Assembly (NCBI GenBank): GCA_035634055.1
Contig: DASQDR010000025.1
Location: forward strand, 1-45,188
DNA length: 45,188 nucleotides
Direction: 5' to 3'
Source: JAICTV01 sp035634055
GTDB taxonomy: Bacteria; Planctomycetota; Phycisphaerae; Tepidisphaerales; Tepidisphaeraceae
Both the position numbers and the translations under genes were made by a program. Below, piece by piece: positions 15,749 through 24,442 of this stretch; positions within the stretch are counted from its first letter, which is position 1; each line of letters begins with the position of its first letter. The notes below the pieces were generated by a model, which was not told the origin of the DNA, made no database searches, and saw only the letters and a list, made by a program, of their open reading frames with translations.

Positions 15749-16810
15749 TCAACGCAACTCGTCGATCTGGGCGACCAGGCGTTGCAGCCCGCCCTTATCG
15801 TCGTTGGCGTCGTGGTCGGCCGGGTCGTCGTCGCCGCCGCCCGATCCTGAGTTGTCACCGTCGTTGTCGTCATCATCGTCATCCCCGCCGCCGCCGGGGC
15901 CGGAGTTGTCGTCGTGGTCGCCGTGGCCGTTGCGGTCATCGTCGTCGCCGCCGCGGTCGTCGTAGGTGTCTTCGGGGTCGTCGTCGTAATCGTCGTTGCC
16001 GGCGCCGCCGCGGTTGCGATCCCGGCCGCGGCCGCCGTGGCAGTCGTCGTTGCCGGTTCCGCCGTCGACGGAGTCGTCGTCGTCGCCGCCGTAGCAGTCG
16101 TCGTCGCCGTCGCCGCCGCGGATGGAGTCGTCGCCGACGTCGCCGTCGCAGAGGTCATTGCCGCCGGCGCCGAAGACCGAGTCGTCGCCGGCGTCGCCGT
16201 AGCAGAGGTCGCGGGACGCGCCGCCGTCGATGGTGTCGTTGCCGTCAAGGCCACGGCAGCGGTCGCGCCCGCCGCCGCCGAAGAGCGAGTCGTCGTGGCG
16301 GTTGCCCTCGAGATAGTCATCGTGCTCGCCGCCGTCGACGAGATCGTTGCCGCGCCCGCCGTAGACGGCGTCGTCGCCGCCGTCGCCCCAGCAGCGGTCG
16401 CGGTTGCCGCCGCCGGTGACGACGTCGTTGCCGTCGTCGCCGTGGATGCGGTCGATGCCGGCCCCGCCGACCAAGGTGTCGCTCCCGCCGCCGCCGAACA
16501 TGCTGGTCTGGCGCGGGATCACGCCGTTAATTTCCAGCACTTCGATGTGGTCGTTGCCCGCCAGGCCATAGAGCTTGATCTCGCGCACCTGGTCGAGGGC
16601 GAACGCGGTGATCTTGCCGTTGACCTTCACCTCGAGCTGCGCGGGGTTGTTGGCCGCGAGGGAAAGGAAGATCTGGTCGGCCTTGCCGGTGCCCGACACC
16701 TTCAGCTCGTCCCCGTCCAGCACGGCCGAGAGGAGCTTGCGAAGCTCGAGCGATTCGACCTTTGGCAGGCAAACCCCTTTGCACCGCGAAGGGGGCTGGC
16801 GATGTGACAC
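15749..16810 (-). CDS. Cysteine-patterned RTX (calcium-binding repeat) protein
   Basis: 353 residues from GTG 16810. VESLELRKLLSA (18-29) is a LEPR-XLL-like motif, then a short beta segment and RTX nonapeptides from about 106 to 275 (GGGGSDTLVGGAGIDRIHG, GGRGNDLVDGG, GDAGDDSVFG). Cysteines stand at 140, 185, 203, 221, 239 and 257, that is 45 and then four times 18 residues apart, always at the inward-facing hydrophobic position of the nonapeptide; the alternate repeats have Val or Ile there. The C-terminus (276-340) is an almost pure Asp/Gly/Asn tail. Likely an exported calcium-binding beta-roll; the cysteine ladder is not usual for this family. No cognate type I secretion genes are nearby. 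Confidence 0.8.
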   Translation of the reverse strand: MSHRQPPSRCKGVCLPKVESLELRKLLSAVLDGDELKVSGTGKADQIFLSLAANNPAQLEVKVNGKITAFALDQVREIKLYGLAGNDHIEVLEINGVIPRQTSMFGGGGSDTLVGGAGIDRIHGDDGNDVVTGGGNRDRCWGDGGDDAVYGGRGNDLVDGGEHDDYLEGNRHDDSLFGGGGRDRCRGLDGNDTIDGGASRDLCYGDAGDDSVFGAGGNDLCDGDVGDDSIRGGDGDDDCYGGDDDDSVDGGTGNDDCHGGRGRDRNRGGAGNDDYDDDPEDTYDDRGGDDDDRNGHGDHDDNSGPGGGGDDDDDDNDGDNSGSGGGDDDPADHDANDDKGGLQRLVAQIDELR

Positions 16811-16902
16811 GTTGAAACCTCCGTTCCGACAGGTGGGCGACCCGCATCACCCACGGGCGGAGCCGCCAACTGATCAACACATAGCCGACCGGCACTATTT
16901 GC

Positions 16903-16908
16903 TACAAT
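16903..16908 (+). promoter_or_regulatory. Candidate -10 box for deoC
   Basis: TACAAT in TTTGCTACAATGGG, 31 bp before ATG 16940. No clear -35. A transcript starting here would begin after the alternative ATG at 16907, which is why I prefer 16940 as the deoC start. Confidence 0.35.
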
Positions 16909-16939
16909 GGGCGCGATTCCTGATCCACGAGAGCTTCGC

Positions 16940-17872
16940 ATGATCGCAACAAACCTCCCGGCCGCCGGCTCATCCGCCTTGCCTGACCTCGCGCGCACGC
17001 CCACCGTCGATCAGGTGGGGATCGAAGAGCGCGTGGAGCGCCTGACGAAGCGCAGCATCAAGAAGGAGTCCAAGGTCCACGCGCTCAAGCTCGCGCTGGC
17101 GATGATCGACCTGACGACCCTGGAAGGCGCGGACTCGCCCGGCAAGGTCCGGCAGATGTGCTACAAGGCCAAGCACCTGCACGACGCCCTGCCCGACGTG
17201 CCGCACGTGGCGGCGGTCTGCGTCTACCCGACGCTGGTGCGCATCGCCAAGGACGCGGTGAAGGGGACGCCGATCAAGGTGGCGGCCGTGGCGACGGGCT
17301 TCCCGTCGGGCCAGTTCCCGCTGGACGTGAAGCTGCGCGACACGCGGTACGCGGTGGACGAGGGGGCCGACGAGATCGACATGGTCATCAGCCGCGGGCA
17401 CTTCCTTGCCGGCGACTACGGCTACGTGTTCGATGAAATCGCGCAGGTGAAGGAAGCGTGCGGCCAAGCCCACCTCAAGGTCATCCTCGAGACCGGGGAA
17501 CTCGGCGCCTACGACCAGGTCCGCAAGGCCAGCGACCTCGCCATGCACGCCGGCGCCGATTTCATCAAGACCAGCACCGGCAAGGTCACGCCCGCCGCCA
17601 CGCTGCCGGTCACGCTGGTGATGCTGGAAGCGATCCGCGACTTCTACCACGCGACCGGCAAGAAGATCGGCATGAAGCCCGCGGGCGGCATCTCGACGGC
17701 CAAGATCGCGATCCAGTACCTGGTCGTCCTGCGCGAAACCCTGGGCCAGGACTGGATGACCCCGGACCTCTTCCGCCTGGGCGCCAGCCGCCTGGCCAAC
17801 GATATCCTGATGCAGTTGGTGAAGGAGCGGAGCGGGGCGTACCAGTCGCTGGATTATTTTTCGAAAGATTAG
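16940..17872 (+). CDS. deoC: Deoxyribose-phosphate aldolase
   Basis: 310 residues, a class I TIM-barrel aldolase that splits 2-deoxyribose 5-phosphate into glyceraldehyde 3-phosphate and acetaldehyde in deoxynucleoside breakdown. Catalytic residues are in place: D147 in DEIDMVIS, the Schiff-base lysine K210 in DFIKTSTGK, and K246 in GMKPAGGIS. The extended N-terminus (about 45 residues before LKLALAMIDLTTLEG) is like the longer DeoC subtype also found in eukaryotes. ATG 16907 would add 11 residues, but a -10-like TACAAT covers it, and GAGAG lies 6 bases before 16940. No other deo genes are adjacent. Confidence 0.92.
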   Translation: MIATNLPAAGSSALPDLARTPTVDQVGIEERVERLTKRSIKKESKVHALKLALAMIDLTTLEGADSPGKVRQMCYKAKHLHDALPDVPHVAAVCVYPTLVRIAKDAVKGTPIKVAAVATGFPSGQFPLDVKLRDTRYAVDEGADEIDMVISRGHFLAGDYGYVFDEIAQVKEACGQAHLKVILETGELGAYDQVRKASDLAMHAGADFIKTSTGKVTPAATLPVTLVMLEAIRDFYHATGKKIGMKPAGGISTAKIAIQYLVVLRETLGQDWMTPDLFRLGASRLANDILMQLVKERSGAYQSLDYFSKD

Positions 17873-17908
17873 AGCGGTGCGCCATTGGGTGTAGCGGACC
17901 GCGAGCGA

Positions 17909-18021
17909 TGTCATCCTGAGCGTACACGAGAAGGATCTCGGGCTGGCGAGCGACTCACCTTCCCGAGATCCCTCGCGAGTACGCTTCGGGATGACACGCG
18001 CGAGTACGCTTCGGGATTGAC
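17909..18021. repeat. Long palindromic repeat, copy 2 with extra half-arm
   Basis: Left arm 17909-17942 (TGTCATCCTGAGCG start) pairs imperfectly with right arm 17962-17996, which is nearly identical to the right arm of copy 1 at 212-245. A further partial right arm, CGCGAGTACGCTTCGGGATTGAC-like, follows at 17999-18021. The element fills the gap between the convergent ends of deoC and the BolA-like gene, a place where it could stop transcription from both sides. The remainder of 17873-18099 holds no gene. Confidence 0.8.
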
Positions 18022-18099
18022 GCAACTCCTGCTGCCGACGCTACACCGGAACGCGCAATGCTCTAGCCGGCGCGCCTCCGCTGCGTGAGCGGCGGACCG

Positions 18100-18327
18100 T
18101 CAGATCTGCACGTGCGCTTCGTTCGGCGTCATCGCGACGATCGGACCGAGATCCGACAGCTCATCCACGGTCAGGGCTGAATTCAGCGCAGCAGCAATCA
18201 TTTGCTGTCGCTCCTCGTGGGAGCGGCCATCGAAGGCTCGGCTCACCACCACGCCGGTCACGCGGCCGGAAGCCGTCTGCTCCAGCAGGTCCGCCGCGTC
18301 GGCCAGCGTCGCGCGAAGCGCCGACAT
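18100..18327 (-). CDS. Small BolA-like protein downstream of the HEPN gene
   Basis: 75 residues from ATG 18327. The segment GVVVSRAFDGRSHEERQQMI and the ending AMTPNEAHV resemble the BolA family pattern (S..F.G.S...R...V...L ... TP.E), but the usual His of BolA is missing and the match is weak, so this is a tentative call. The ATG overlaps the TGA of the HEPN gene (TGATG), so the two are translationally coupled; TTG 18351 is the longer start. If the HEPN protein is a toxin, this product would be in the position of a partner or antitoxin. It lacks the GSxxxG motif of the usual nucleotidyltransferase partner. Confidence 0.5.
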   Translation of the reverse strand: MSALRATLADAADLLEQTASGRVTGVVVSRAFDGRSHEERQQMIAAALNSALTVDELSDLGPIVAMTPNEAHVQI

Positions 18328-18794
18328 CACCTTTTCGCGTAGCTGAGCCAATGGGCCACTCCTCTCGCGTGAACGACCGCGGCGGCGTCAACGAGTTGAC
18401 GTGCATTCCATCGTACCACACTCTTCGCGTCCCCGCTGACGCCGTGCGTCAGCCGCTTGGCGCGGAGGTATCCCAAGAGCCCGTCGAAGGACAGGTAGCG
18501 CAGGTGGTTGTCCCACATGATCACCACCTTGCTCCACTCCGTGATCGTAGACGTCTTGATCACGTCCTGGAGTGACGAGGGGCACTTCGCCAGCCACTTC
18601 GGCAGGTCGTGGGCGGCATCGTGCGACTTGGTCCCGCGCAGGGCGACGGCCTGAAGAATGCACTCCACCGACACGCCGCTCCAGTACATCGCCTCAACGA
18701 ACGCCGAGTCATCGAGCGCGCGCCGCGCGGCGGTGATGCGCTCCAGTGATGCGTGGTACAGCACGGCGGGATTGTGCGAGAGGTTGCCGGGCAT
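18327..18794 (-). CDS. HEPN-like domain protein
   Basis: 155 residues, all helical by appearance. ERITAARRALDDSAFVEAMYW and SGVSVECILQAVAL fit the first two helices of HEPN domains, followed by RGTKSH (R53-x4-H58), a possible catalytic RX4-6H, and AHDLPKWLAKCP as the HDL segment. HEPN domains are RNA-cutting or nucleotide-binding modules in toxin-antitoxin and defence systems. The ATG is 24 bp after the stop of the large AsmA-like gene on the same strand, and the 3' end overlaps the BolA-like gene. Family assignment is by motif only; RNase activity is unproven. Confidence 0.6.
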   Translation of the reverse strand: MPGNLSHNPAVLYHASLERITAARRALDDSAFVEAMYWSGVSVECILQAVALRGTKSHDAAHDLPKWLAKCPSSLQDVIKTSTITEWSKVVIMWDNHLRYLSFDGLLGYLRAKRLTHGVSGDAKSVVRWNARQLVDAAAVVHARGVAHWLSYAKR

Positions 18795-18818
18795 GGCACG
18801 TGCTTCGTGGCGGCGCCG

Positions 18819-21800
18819 CTACTTCTTCCCATCGCCGCGCAGCACCTCGTCCACCGTCGTCGTCAGGGTCTGCACGGCCGTGGCGCTCACCTTCGGCTCC
18901 TGGAGCGTGCCCTTCACGTGGATCTGCAAGAGCTCGTGCTTGGCCGTCTGGACGATGTCACCCAGGATGGGGACCTTCGGCCAGTTGGGGTTGTCGGTGG
19001 TGAAGCTCATGCGGACGCGCTTGTTGTCGAAGTTGAGCTGCCCGGACCCGCTCATCAGCATGTCGCGGCTGCGGAGCTCGAGCGACTCGAACGTGACGAC
19101 GGGGCCGTCGACCATGAAGCGGGCCGAGGCCTGGCTGAATGGGGAGGTGATCGGCAGCGAGAGGTTGGTGATCTGCAGCAGCCCCAGGACCAGCGGGATC
19201 TTGTACATTTCGCGCCCGTTGACGGCGACGTCGCCGCGGCCGCGGCGGGAGTGGGCGTTGGTCCAGTCGCCTTCGAGCGCCAGGCTGGCCGACAGCTCGC
19301 CGGTCAGGTCCGCCGACGCCTCGCCGGTCAGCTCGCGCACGTCGGCGTTGCGAAGCACCAGGTTCATCGCGTAGCGCGACGCGCCGACCTCCGGAAACGC
19401 GAGGTCCACCTGCCCGGCGATGGACCCGCCAGCCAGCCGCCCCTTGAAGTTGCCGATGCGCAGCGCGTCCTGGTCGGCGGGCTTGTAGAACTCGGCGTGC
19501 AGATCCTGGACGGGGCGGCTGGCGATGGTGAGATCGGCGATGTCGAGCGGGCCTTCCAGCGACGCGAGCTTGCTGTTGCGCACCGTGCCGGCGAGGTCCG
19601 CGCCGCCGTTGACCTTCTCCATCGGCATGCCGACGTCCAGCGAGGCGTCGGCGAAGCCGAGCTTCACGCTGAAGTCCACGTCGACCGGCGACGCACTGGC
19701 GGGCGCGGTCGTCGGGACGAGCCCGCCGGCGGCGGAGGCCAGGGCGGGCGGCGGCGGCGGGGGCGCGTCGCCGCCGGGCGGCGGGAGCGTCCGCACGCGC
19801 AGCTTCGGAAACTCGAACGACACCACGCCCGCGAGCTTCACCCCTTCGATCATCGTCGCCAGCGCGGGGGGCAGCGCGCGGCGGAGGTCATCGTCCACCG
19901 GGACGTGGTCGGCCGACAGGCGCAGGTCCCACTCGCTGGTCTGCGACGCGACGTTCCCGCCGCCGGAGAGCCGGATGCTGGCCGGCCCGTGCTTGGCGGA
20001 AAGGTTCGCCAGCGTCACCCGCCCGCCGCTGACGCGCACCGAGCCGGCGATGTCGCTCAGCTTGTACGGCACCGCCTGCACGGTCGCCGAGAGTTGGCGC
20101 GGGTGGATGATCAGGTCGAGGTCGGGCGCGGCGGCTTCAGCGAGCGGCGCGTCCAGCATTGGCGGCGGCGGGGGGAGCGTCGGGTCGTCGTGCGCCGACG
20201 CCACGGGCGCCGCGGCGGCGATCATCGTGACACCAGCGGCGGGGACGCCGGGCGATGGGTCCGCGCCCGGCGCGCTGCGGTAGCTGAGGTCCAGGTCGAC
20301 GATCCCCTCGGGCTTCACCGCGTCCCACGCCTGCTGCGCCGCCGGCGGAAGGATCGCGTAGAGCGATGGGTCCAGTTCCAACTTGGCGGCGGTGCCGCTG
20401 AAGGCAATGCTCGGCTTGTTGCGCGGCCAGGCGATCTCGCCGGTGCCGGTCAGCTCGGCCGACCCGCGCTTGGCGCGCACGTCGGTGAGCGTGACGCGGT
20501 CGGGCAGCAGGTGGAGCTTGGCCGCAAGGTTCGATATGACGTGCGCGCCGTCCACGGGCCAGATTGACCCGTCGCGCAGGGCGATCTCGAACGCGTGGGT
20601 GAGATCCGAGTCGCTGGCGCTGCGGGCGACGTTGGCGATCTGCGATGCGCCCGGCCGCCACACGCGCCCGTCGATGTCGAGCACGCCCTTCAGCGCGGAT
20701 TTCGTCAACCACTGGCGCCGATCCGGCGGGAGGGCCTCGAGCAGGGCGTCGTCGATCGGCACGTTGCGGGCGATGATCTTCAGGTCCGGGCGGGGCGGGA
20801 TGATGTCCCCCTCGGCCTCGCCCGGCTCCAGCGGCGTCCCGGCCACCCCGGCGCGCCAGGCGACCCGCCCGTCCATTACCAGGCTGGCGTCGCCGCGCCG
20901 CATGGTGGCGCCGACGATGTCGACGTACCCCTCGCGGATCGACAGCTTGCCGCTCACGTTCTCCATGAGGTACGGGAACGCCGCGAACTTGCCCGACGCG
21001 TCGCGCAGGCTCACGTCGGTGTCGATGAGCCAGATCGATTTCGGTCCGATCGGGCGGGTGACGCGGCACTCGAACGCGCCGGTGTACTTGGGATAGAGGC
21101 CCTTCCCGTCGGCGTCCAGGTTGCGCAGCGCCTGCTTCACTTCCGGGGGGAAGGCGGCGTAGAGCGCCGGCTCGTCGCGCACCTCGTCGCAGCGCACGTG
21201 CACCTGCACGCCGGCATCCCCGGTCAGCGGCGCGATCAGCCCAGCGATGTGGATGACCGAGTTGCGGTTCGGCCCGTCGGCGTTGCCGTACCCCTTGAGC
21301 CCGACCAGCTTCACCTGGTCCATGCCGGTGGACGGGTCATAGCCGAAAATGATCCGCCCGGTCGCGTTGCGGACCGGGTAGGGGAAGCGGTCGAACACGA
21401 ACCGCCCGTCGAGGATGTCGATCTCGCCCGAGACGTCGAGCTTGGCGCCCGCCACCGGCCGATCGACGCGCACGTGCAGCGCGGCCAGGCCCTGCGGGCG
21501 CAGGTGGTCGTACAGCTCGCGCACCTGCCGTGGCATCGAGGTGATGTAGCGCGGCGACGCGGGGATCTGGATCTTCTGCCCGACGATGCGCACGTTGGCC
21601 GGCGACAGCGGCGAGTAGCCGAAGATGTGCCCGTCGATCGCGAAGCGGTTCTGCTCCAGCGCGCCGCTGAGGCTCTTGGTGACGGTGCGGCCGTCGTCGG
21701 CGTACTCGCCGATGGTGATGCCGCTCTCGGTGAAGGTGAACTTCCCCTCCACCTGCCCGAGCTGGATCGGCGAGGGCGCGACCAGCTTGGCCAGCACGTC

Positions 21801-22844
21801 GACCACGCCGGCGTTGTTCATCCCGACGGCGCGCATCACGTCAAACGCGCCGCCGGCCCACGCCTGCACCGCCAGCTCGTCGCGACCGAGCCATTCCTCC
21901 GGCCGAACGGTCAGGTTCACGCCGCGCAGCACCGTCTCGACGCGAAACTTCGCCTCGGCGTCGTCCTTCGCCGGGGTGTAGGTCAGCATTGGGACGTCGA
22001 CGCCGCCGGCCAGCCCGTGGCGGTCCCACCAACTGCGGACCTGCGCCGGCAGCATGGAGCGGATGTCGCGGCCGAACTGGAAGTCCTGGAGCCGCGCCGT
22101 GACCTGCCCGGTATCGCGGACCAGCGTGCCGGTCACGGTCGGCCCGAGCGTGACGACGCCATCGGCGCCGCTGGCGCCGCCACGGCTTTGGAATTCAAAG
22201 CTGTACTTCTGCGCGTCGCTGGACGGCGCGAGCTGCCCCTCGAGGGTCATGCTGCCGCGCGAGCTGAGCTTTCCGTTCTGCACCTCCGAATACTCGATCT
22301 GCGCGTTGCGCAGGATGATTTCCGGCAGCGCCGGCAGCGAGCCGGATGCGCCGCGCGTGGTGGCGCCGGTGGTGGGGCGCGGCATCCGCTGGTAGTTCCA
22401 CTTCGAGGTGTCGAGGTTCTCGGTCAACTGCACCAGCGGATCGACGGCGATGATCTGCGTCAGCTTCAGCCGCCCGGCGAGCAGCCCGCGCGGGTCGTAG
22501 CTGACGAGGAAGGTGTTGGCGGAGAACAGGATGCTGTCGGCTCGGCCGCTGCCGTCGATGAAGACGTTGACCTTCTCCAGCCGCAGCCCCTCGAAGATCG
22601 AGAGCTTGGCCTCTCCGACGGTGACCGGCCCGCCGATCAGGCGCGACAGTTCGGACTCCGCCATCTTCTTCACGCGGGTGGAATCGGTGACGAACAGGTA
22701 CCCGCCAATCAGCGTGCACAGGAGGATGAAGACCGAGAGCATGCCCCAGCGCCGCCCGGCGGACGGGGAGCGGCGGAACGGGTGACCGGCCGTGAACGGG
22801 CGGTCGTAGAGCCGGTCGGGAGTAAGGAACCGTTGTTGGGCCAC
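18819..22844 (-). CDS. Giant AsmA-like envelope protein
   Basis: 1341 residues from GTG 22844. A basic cytoplasmic head, one transmembrane helix (about 35-52, MLSVFILLCTLIGGYLFV), then a long periplasmic beta-rich body that begins like AsmA proteins (LIGGPVTVGEAKLSIFEGLRLEKVNVFIDG, in pieces) and ends with an AsmA C-terminal domain (MLMSGSGQLNFDNKRVRMSFTTDNPNW and LLQIHVKGTLQEPKV). A Pro/Gly-rich linker splits the body near residue 1020. AsmA/TamB-class proteins form grooved bridges that carry lipids between the inner and outer membranes, so a lipid transport role fits. It follows the glycosyltransferase gene after 39 bp and precedes the HEPN gene. Confidence 0.8.
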   Translation of the reverse strand: MAQQRFLTPDRLYDRPFTAGHPFRRSPSAGRRWGMLSVFILLCTLIGGYLFVTDSTRVKKMAESELSRLIGGPVTVGEAKLSIFEGLRLEKVNVFIDGSGRADSILFSANTFLVSYDPRGLLAGRLKLTQIIAVDPLVQLTENLDTSKWNYQRMPRPTTGATTRGASGSLPALPEIILRNAQIEYSEVQNGKLSSRGSMTLEGQLAPSSDAQKYSFEFQSRGGASGADGVVTLGPTVTGTLVRDTGQVTARLQDFQFGRDIRSMLPAQVRSWWDRHGLAGGVDVPMLTYTPAKDDAEAKFRVETVLRGVNLTVRPEEWLGRDELAVQAWAGGAFDVMRAVGMNNAGVVDVLAKLVAPSPIQLGQVEGKFTFTESGITIGEYADDGRTVTKSLSGALEQNRFAIDGHIFGYSPLSPANVRIVGQKIQIPASPRYITSMPRQVRELYDHLRPQGLAALHVRVDRPVAGAKLDVSGEIDILDGRFVFDRFPYPVRNATGRIIFGYDPSTGMDQVKLVGLKGYGNADGPNRNSVIHIAGLIAPLTGDAGVQVHVRCDEVRDEPALYAAFPPEVKQALRNLDADGKGLYPKYTGAFECRVTRPIGPKSIWLIDTDVSLRDASGKFAAFPYLMENVSGKLSIREGYVDIVGATMRRGDASLVMDGRVAWRAGVAGTPLEPGEAEGDIIPPRPDLKIIARNVPIDDALLEALPPDRRQWLTKSALKGVLDIDGRVWRPGASQIANVARSASDSDLTHAFEIALRDGSIWPVDGAHVISNLAAKLHLLPDRVTLTDVRAKRGSAELTGTGEIAWPRNKPSIAFSGTAAKLELDPSLYAILPPAAQQAWDAVKPEGIVDLDLSYRSAPGADPSPGVPAAGVTMIAAAAPVASAHDDPTLPPPPPMLDAPLAEAAAPDLDLIIHPRQLSATVQAVPYKLSDIAGSVRVSGGRVTLANLSAKHGPASIRLSGGGNVASQTSEWDLRLSADHVPVDDDLRRALPPALATMIEGVKLAGVVSFEFPKLRVRTLPPPGGDAPPPPPPALASAAGGLVPTTAPASASPVDVDFSVKLGFADASLDVGMPMEKVNGGADLAGTVRNSKLASLEGPLDIADLTIASRPVQDLHAEFYKPADQDALRIGNFKGRLAGGSIAGQVDLAFPEVGASRYAMNLVLRNADVRELTGEASADLTGELSASLALEGDWTNAHSRRGRGDVAVNGREMYKIPLVLGLLQITNLSLPITSPFSQASARFMVDGPVVTFESLELRSRDMLMSGSGQLNFDNKRVRMSFTTDNPNWPKVPILGDIVQTAKHELLQIHVKGTLQEPKVSATAVQTLTTTVDEVLRGDGKK

Positions 22845-22855
22845 GACGGGTGTCT

Positions 22856-22882
22856 ACACGCGGGAACTTCACACGCGGGAAC
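22856..22882. repeat. Two 12-bp direct repeats before the AsmA-like gene
   Basis: ACACGCGGGAAC occurs at 22856-22867 and 22871-22882, period 15, between the glycosyltransferase stop and the AsmA-like GTG start. On the coding strand it reads GTTCCCGCGTGT twice. It may be a regulator site; no regulator is identified. Confidence 0.4.
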
Positions 22883-22883
22883 G

Positions 22884-24182
22884 TCAGCCGAACTTTGACT
22901 GCAAGTGCGGCTCGGCCACGGTCGGGTCGTCAGCCGGTTGAACGGGCTGCGCCGCCGGCCGCGGGCGCCGCGCCAGCCCCGCCAGGGCGGGCGCCAATCC
23001 CGCCGCCGCCAGCACTGCCATCGGCACTTCCGCCGGAAGCCGATAACGCAGCGAGCCCACCGAGGTCGCCGCGGCGGCGGTAAGGTATACCGCTGGCGCC
23101 AGCAGGAACAATTTCGCGCTCGGCCGCAACGTCCTGCTACCGAAGACGGCCAGCAGCGCCAGCACGAACAGCGGGATCGCATACGCCATCGCCGCCAGCA
23201 CGTAGAGCGGCCGCGAAAACTCCGCGCTGAGGGGCCGGGGGCTCCAGGTGCGCGCCACCTTCACCGCCGCCAGCTCCAGCGCCCGCCGGGGGTTTTCCCG
23301 GGCATACGCGGCCGCTCGCGCGGCGAGGTAGTCGTTGCGCTCCACCTCGGTCATCCCCTTTAACTGAGGCATCCGCTGCACAAAGGTTTGATCGCTGGCC
23401 CCGGTGGCGTCGGGGTTGAAGCCGTCGTAGGAGGTGATGCCGGCATTGGTGCTGGTCCAGACCCAGGCGTTCAGCACCCGGTGGTTCCGCCACGCCCACG
23501 GTAGCAGCGCCGCTAACGTTAGCAGCAGCATGGTGGTACCGACGGGCAGCGGCCACTTGCGATGGTGATACGGGGACGCGGGCGGGGGGTTCAGCAGCGC
23601 CGCCAGCACGCCGAGGAGCACCGGCAACGCGATCGCGCCCGGGCGGACGAGCACCGACAGCGCCAGCGTCGAGCCGCCCACCAGCCAGGGAACCGTCCCC
23701 CGGCTCGTCAGCAGGAACATCCCCCAGCCCAGCATGCACGTAAACAGTGATTCGGTCAGCAGTAAGCCGCAGAAGTAGATGAGGAAGGGGTTGAGCGCGA
23801 CCATCGCCGCCGCCACGACCGCCGGACGGCCCGGAAGCCACCGCCGGGCCAGCAGGTACGCGGCGAGGACGGTGCTGGTGTCGAGCAGGCACTGAACCAC
23901 GCGCACGACCTGCGCGTTCCCGCCTGACGCGGCGATCAGCAGCGGGTAGCCGGGGGTGCGGTAGGCGAAGACGCGGTCGCCGAAACGCGGGTCGATGAAG
24001 CTGAGCCCCTCGCCTTGCAGGAGGGACCGGGCGGCGGCGAGGTACTCGACCTGGTCCGGCAGTTGCGCCAACGCCGCGGGGTCGCTGGGGCGGGTCAGGG
24101 CCCAGGCAAGGCGGAGGATCAGCGCCAGGAGCAGCAGCGAGAGGATGGTCGCTCGGGCCGGGGCTTCACCGGATCGGATCAC
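22884..24182 (-). CDS. GT-C family glycosyltransferase (ArnT/PMT-like membrane protein)
   Basis: 432 residues with about nine or ten transmembrane helices. The first lumenal loop carries LPDQVEYLAAARSLL, where the Asp/Glu pair matches the catalytic D-E of GT39-type polyprenyl-phosphate glycosyltransferases, and YRTPGYPLLIAA is the next typical segment. A soluble insert (about 255-315, ending near ENPRRALELAAVKVARTW) lies between helices. Such enzymes use a lipid-linked sugar to glycosylate proteins or lipids at the outer face of the inner membrane. GTG 24182 is the start. It leads the minus-strand group with the AsmA-like gene, consistent with envelope glycolipid making. Confidence 0.75.
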   Translation of the reverse strand: MIRSGEAPARATILSLLLLALILRLAWALTRPSDPAALAQLPDQVEYLAAARSLLQGEGLSFIDPRFGDRVFAYRTPGYPLLIAASGGNAQVVRVVQCLLDTSTVLAAYLLARRWLPGRPAVVAAAMVALNPFLIYFCGLLLTESLFTCMLGWGMFLLTSRGTVPWLVGGSTLALSVLVRPGAIALPVLLGVLAALLNPPPASPYHHRKWPLPVGTTMLLLTLAALLPWAWRNHRVLNAWVWTSTNAGITSYDGFNPDATGASDQTFVQRMPQLKGMTEVERNDYLAARAAAYARENPRRALELAAVKVARTWSPRPLSAEFSRPLYVLAAMAYAIPLFVLALLAVFGSRTLRPSAKLFLLAPAVYLTAAAATSVGSLRYRLPAEVPMAVLAAAGLAPALAGLARRPRPAAQPVQPADDPTVAEPHLQSKFG

Positions 24183-24259
24183 CCCCGAAGGATAACCGAT
24201 TCCGCCACCCAGCCTTGCAGACAGGGGCCATCCAGCGGCGGGCGGCGAAGATTTTTCCG

Positions 24260-24276
24260 ATTTTGAGCTTCAAAAT
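24260..24276. repeat. Short AT-rich palindrome upstream of the glycosyltransferase gene
   Basis: ATTTTGA-GCT-TCAAAAT, 7-bp perfect arms, in an AT-rich stretch that is rare in this window and lies 78 bp before the GTG at 24182. It is a candidate regulator or promoter region. Confidence 0.35.
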
Positions 24277-24334
24277 TAGCCGGCTTTGAAAACGTCGGGT
24301 AGGTTTAGGGCACTCACAAGCCATTTGTCTCCCG

Positions 24335-24375
24335 CGCGATCCGCCGCAAGCCCTCCAGCGGCGGATCGCGCTATT
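24335..24375 (+). terminator. Strong hairpin in the gap after the AEC transporter
   Basis: A perfect 13-bp GC-rich stem, CGCGATCCGCCGC and its complement (24335-24347 and 24358-24370), with a 10-nt loop and then CTATTTTC on the plus strand. On the minus strand, the direction of the transporter gene that ends at 24443, there is no T-run. It may stop antisense transcription, or work without a T-run. Confidence 0.4.
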
Positions 24376-24442
24376 TTCACCAGACCGAATTCAACGCTAT
24401 ACGGAACGCGACGCCACGCGCCCCCGGCCACCGCGTCGCCCG

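Noticed and set aside
18753..22898. Long plus-strand open frames opposite the AsmA-like gene
   Set aside because: Composition is Arg/His/Val-rich as expected for shadow frames in GC-rich DNA; no domain or ribosome site fits, while the minus strand encodes a recognisable AsmA-like protein.
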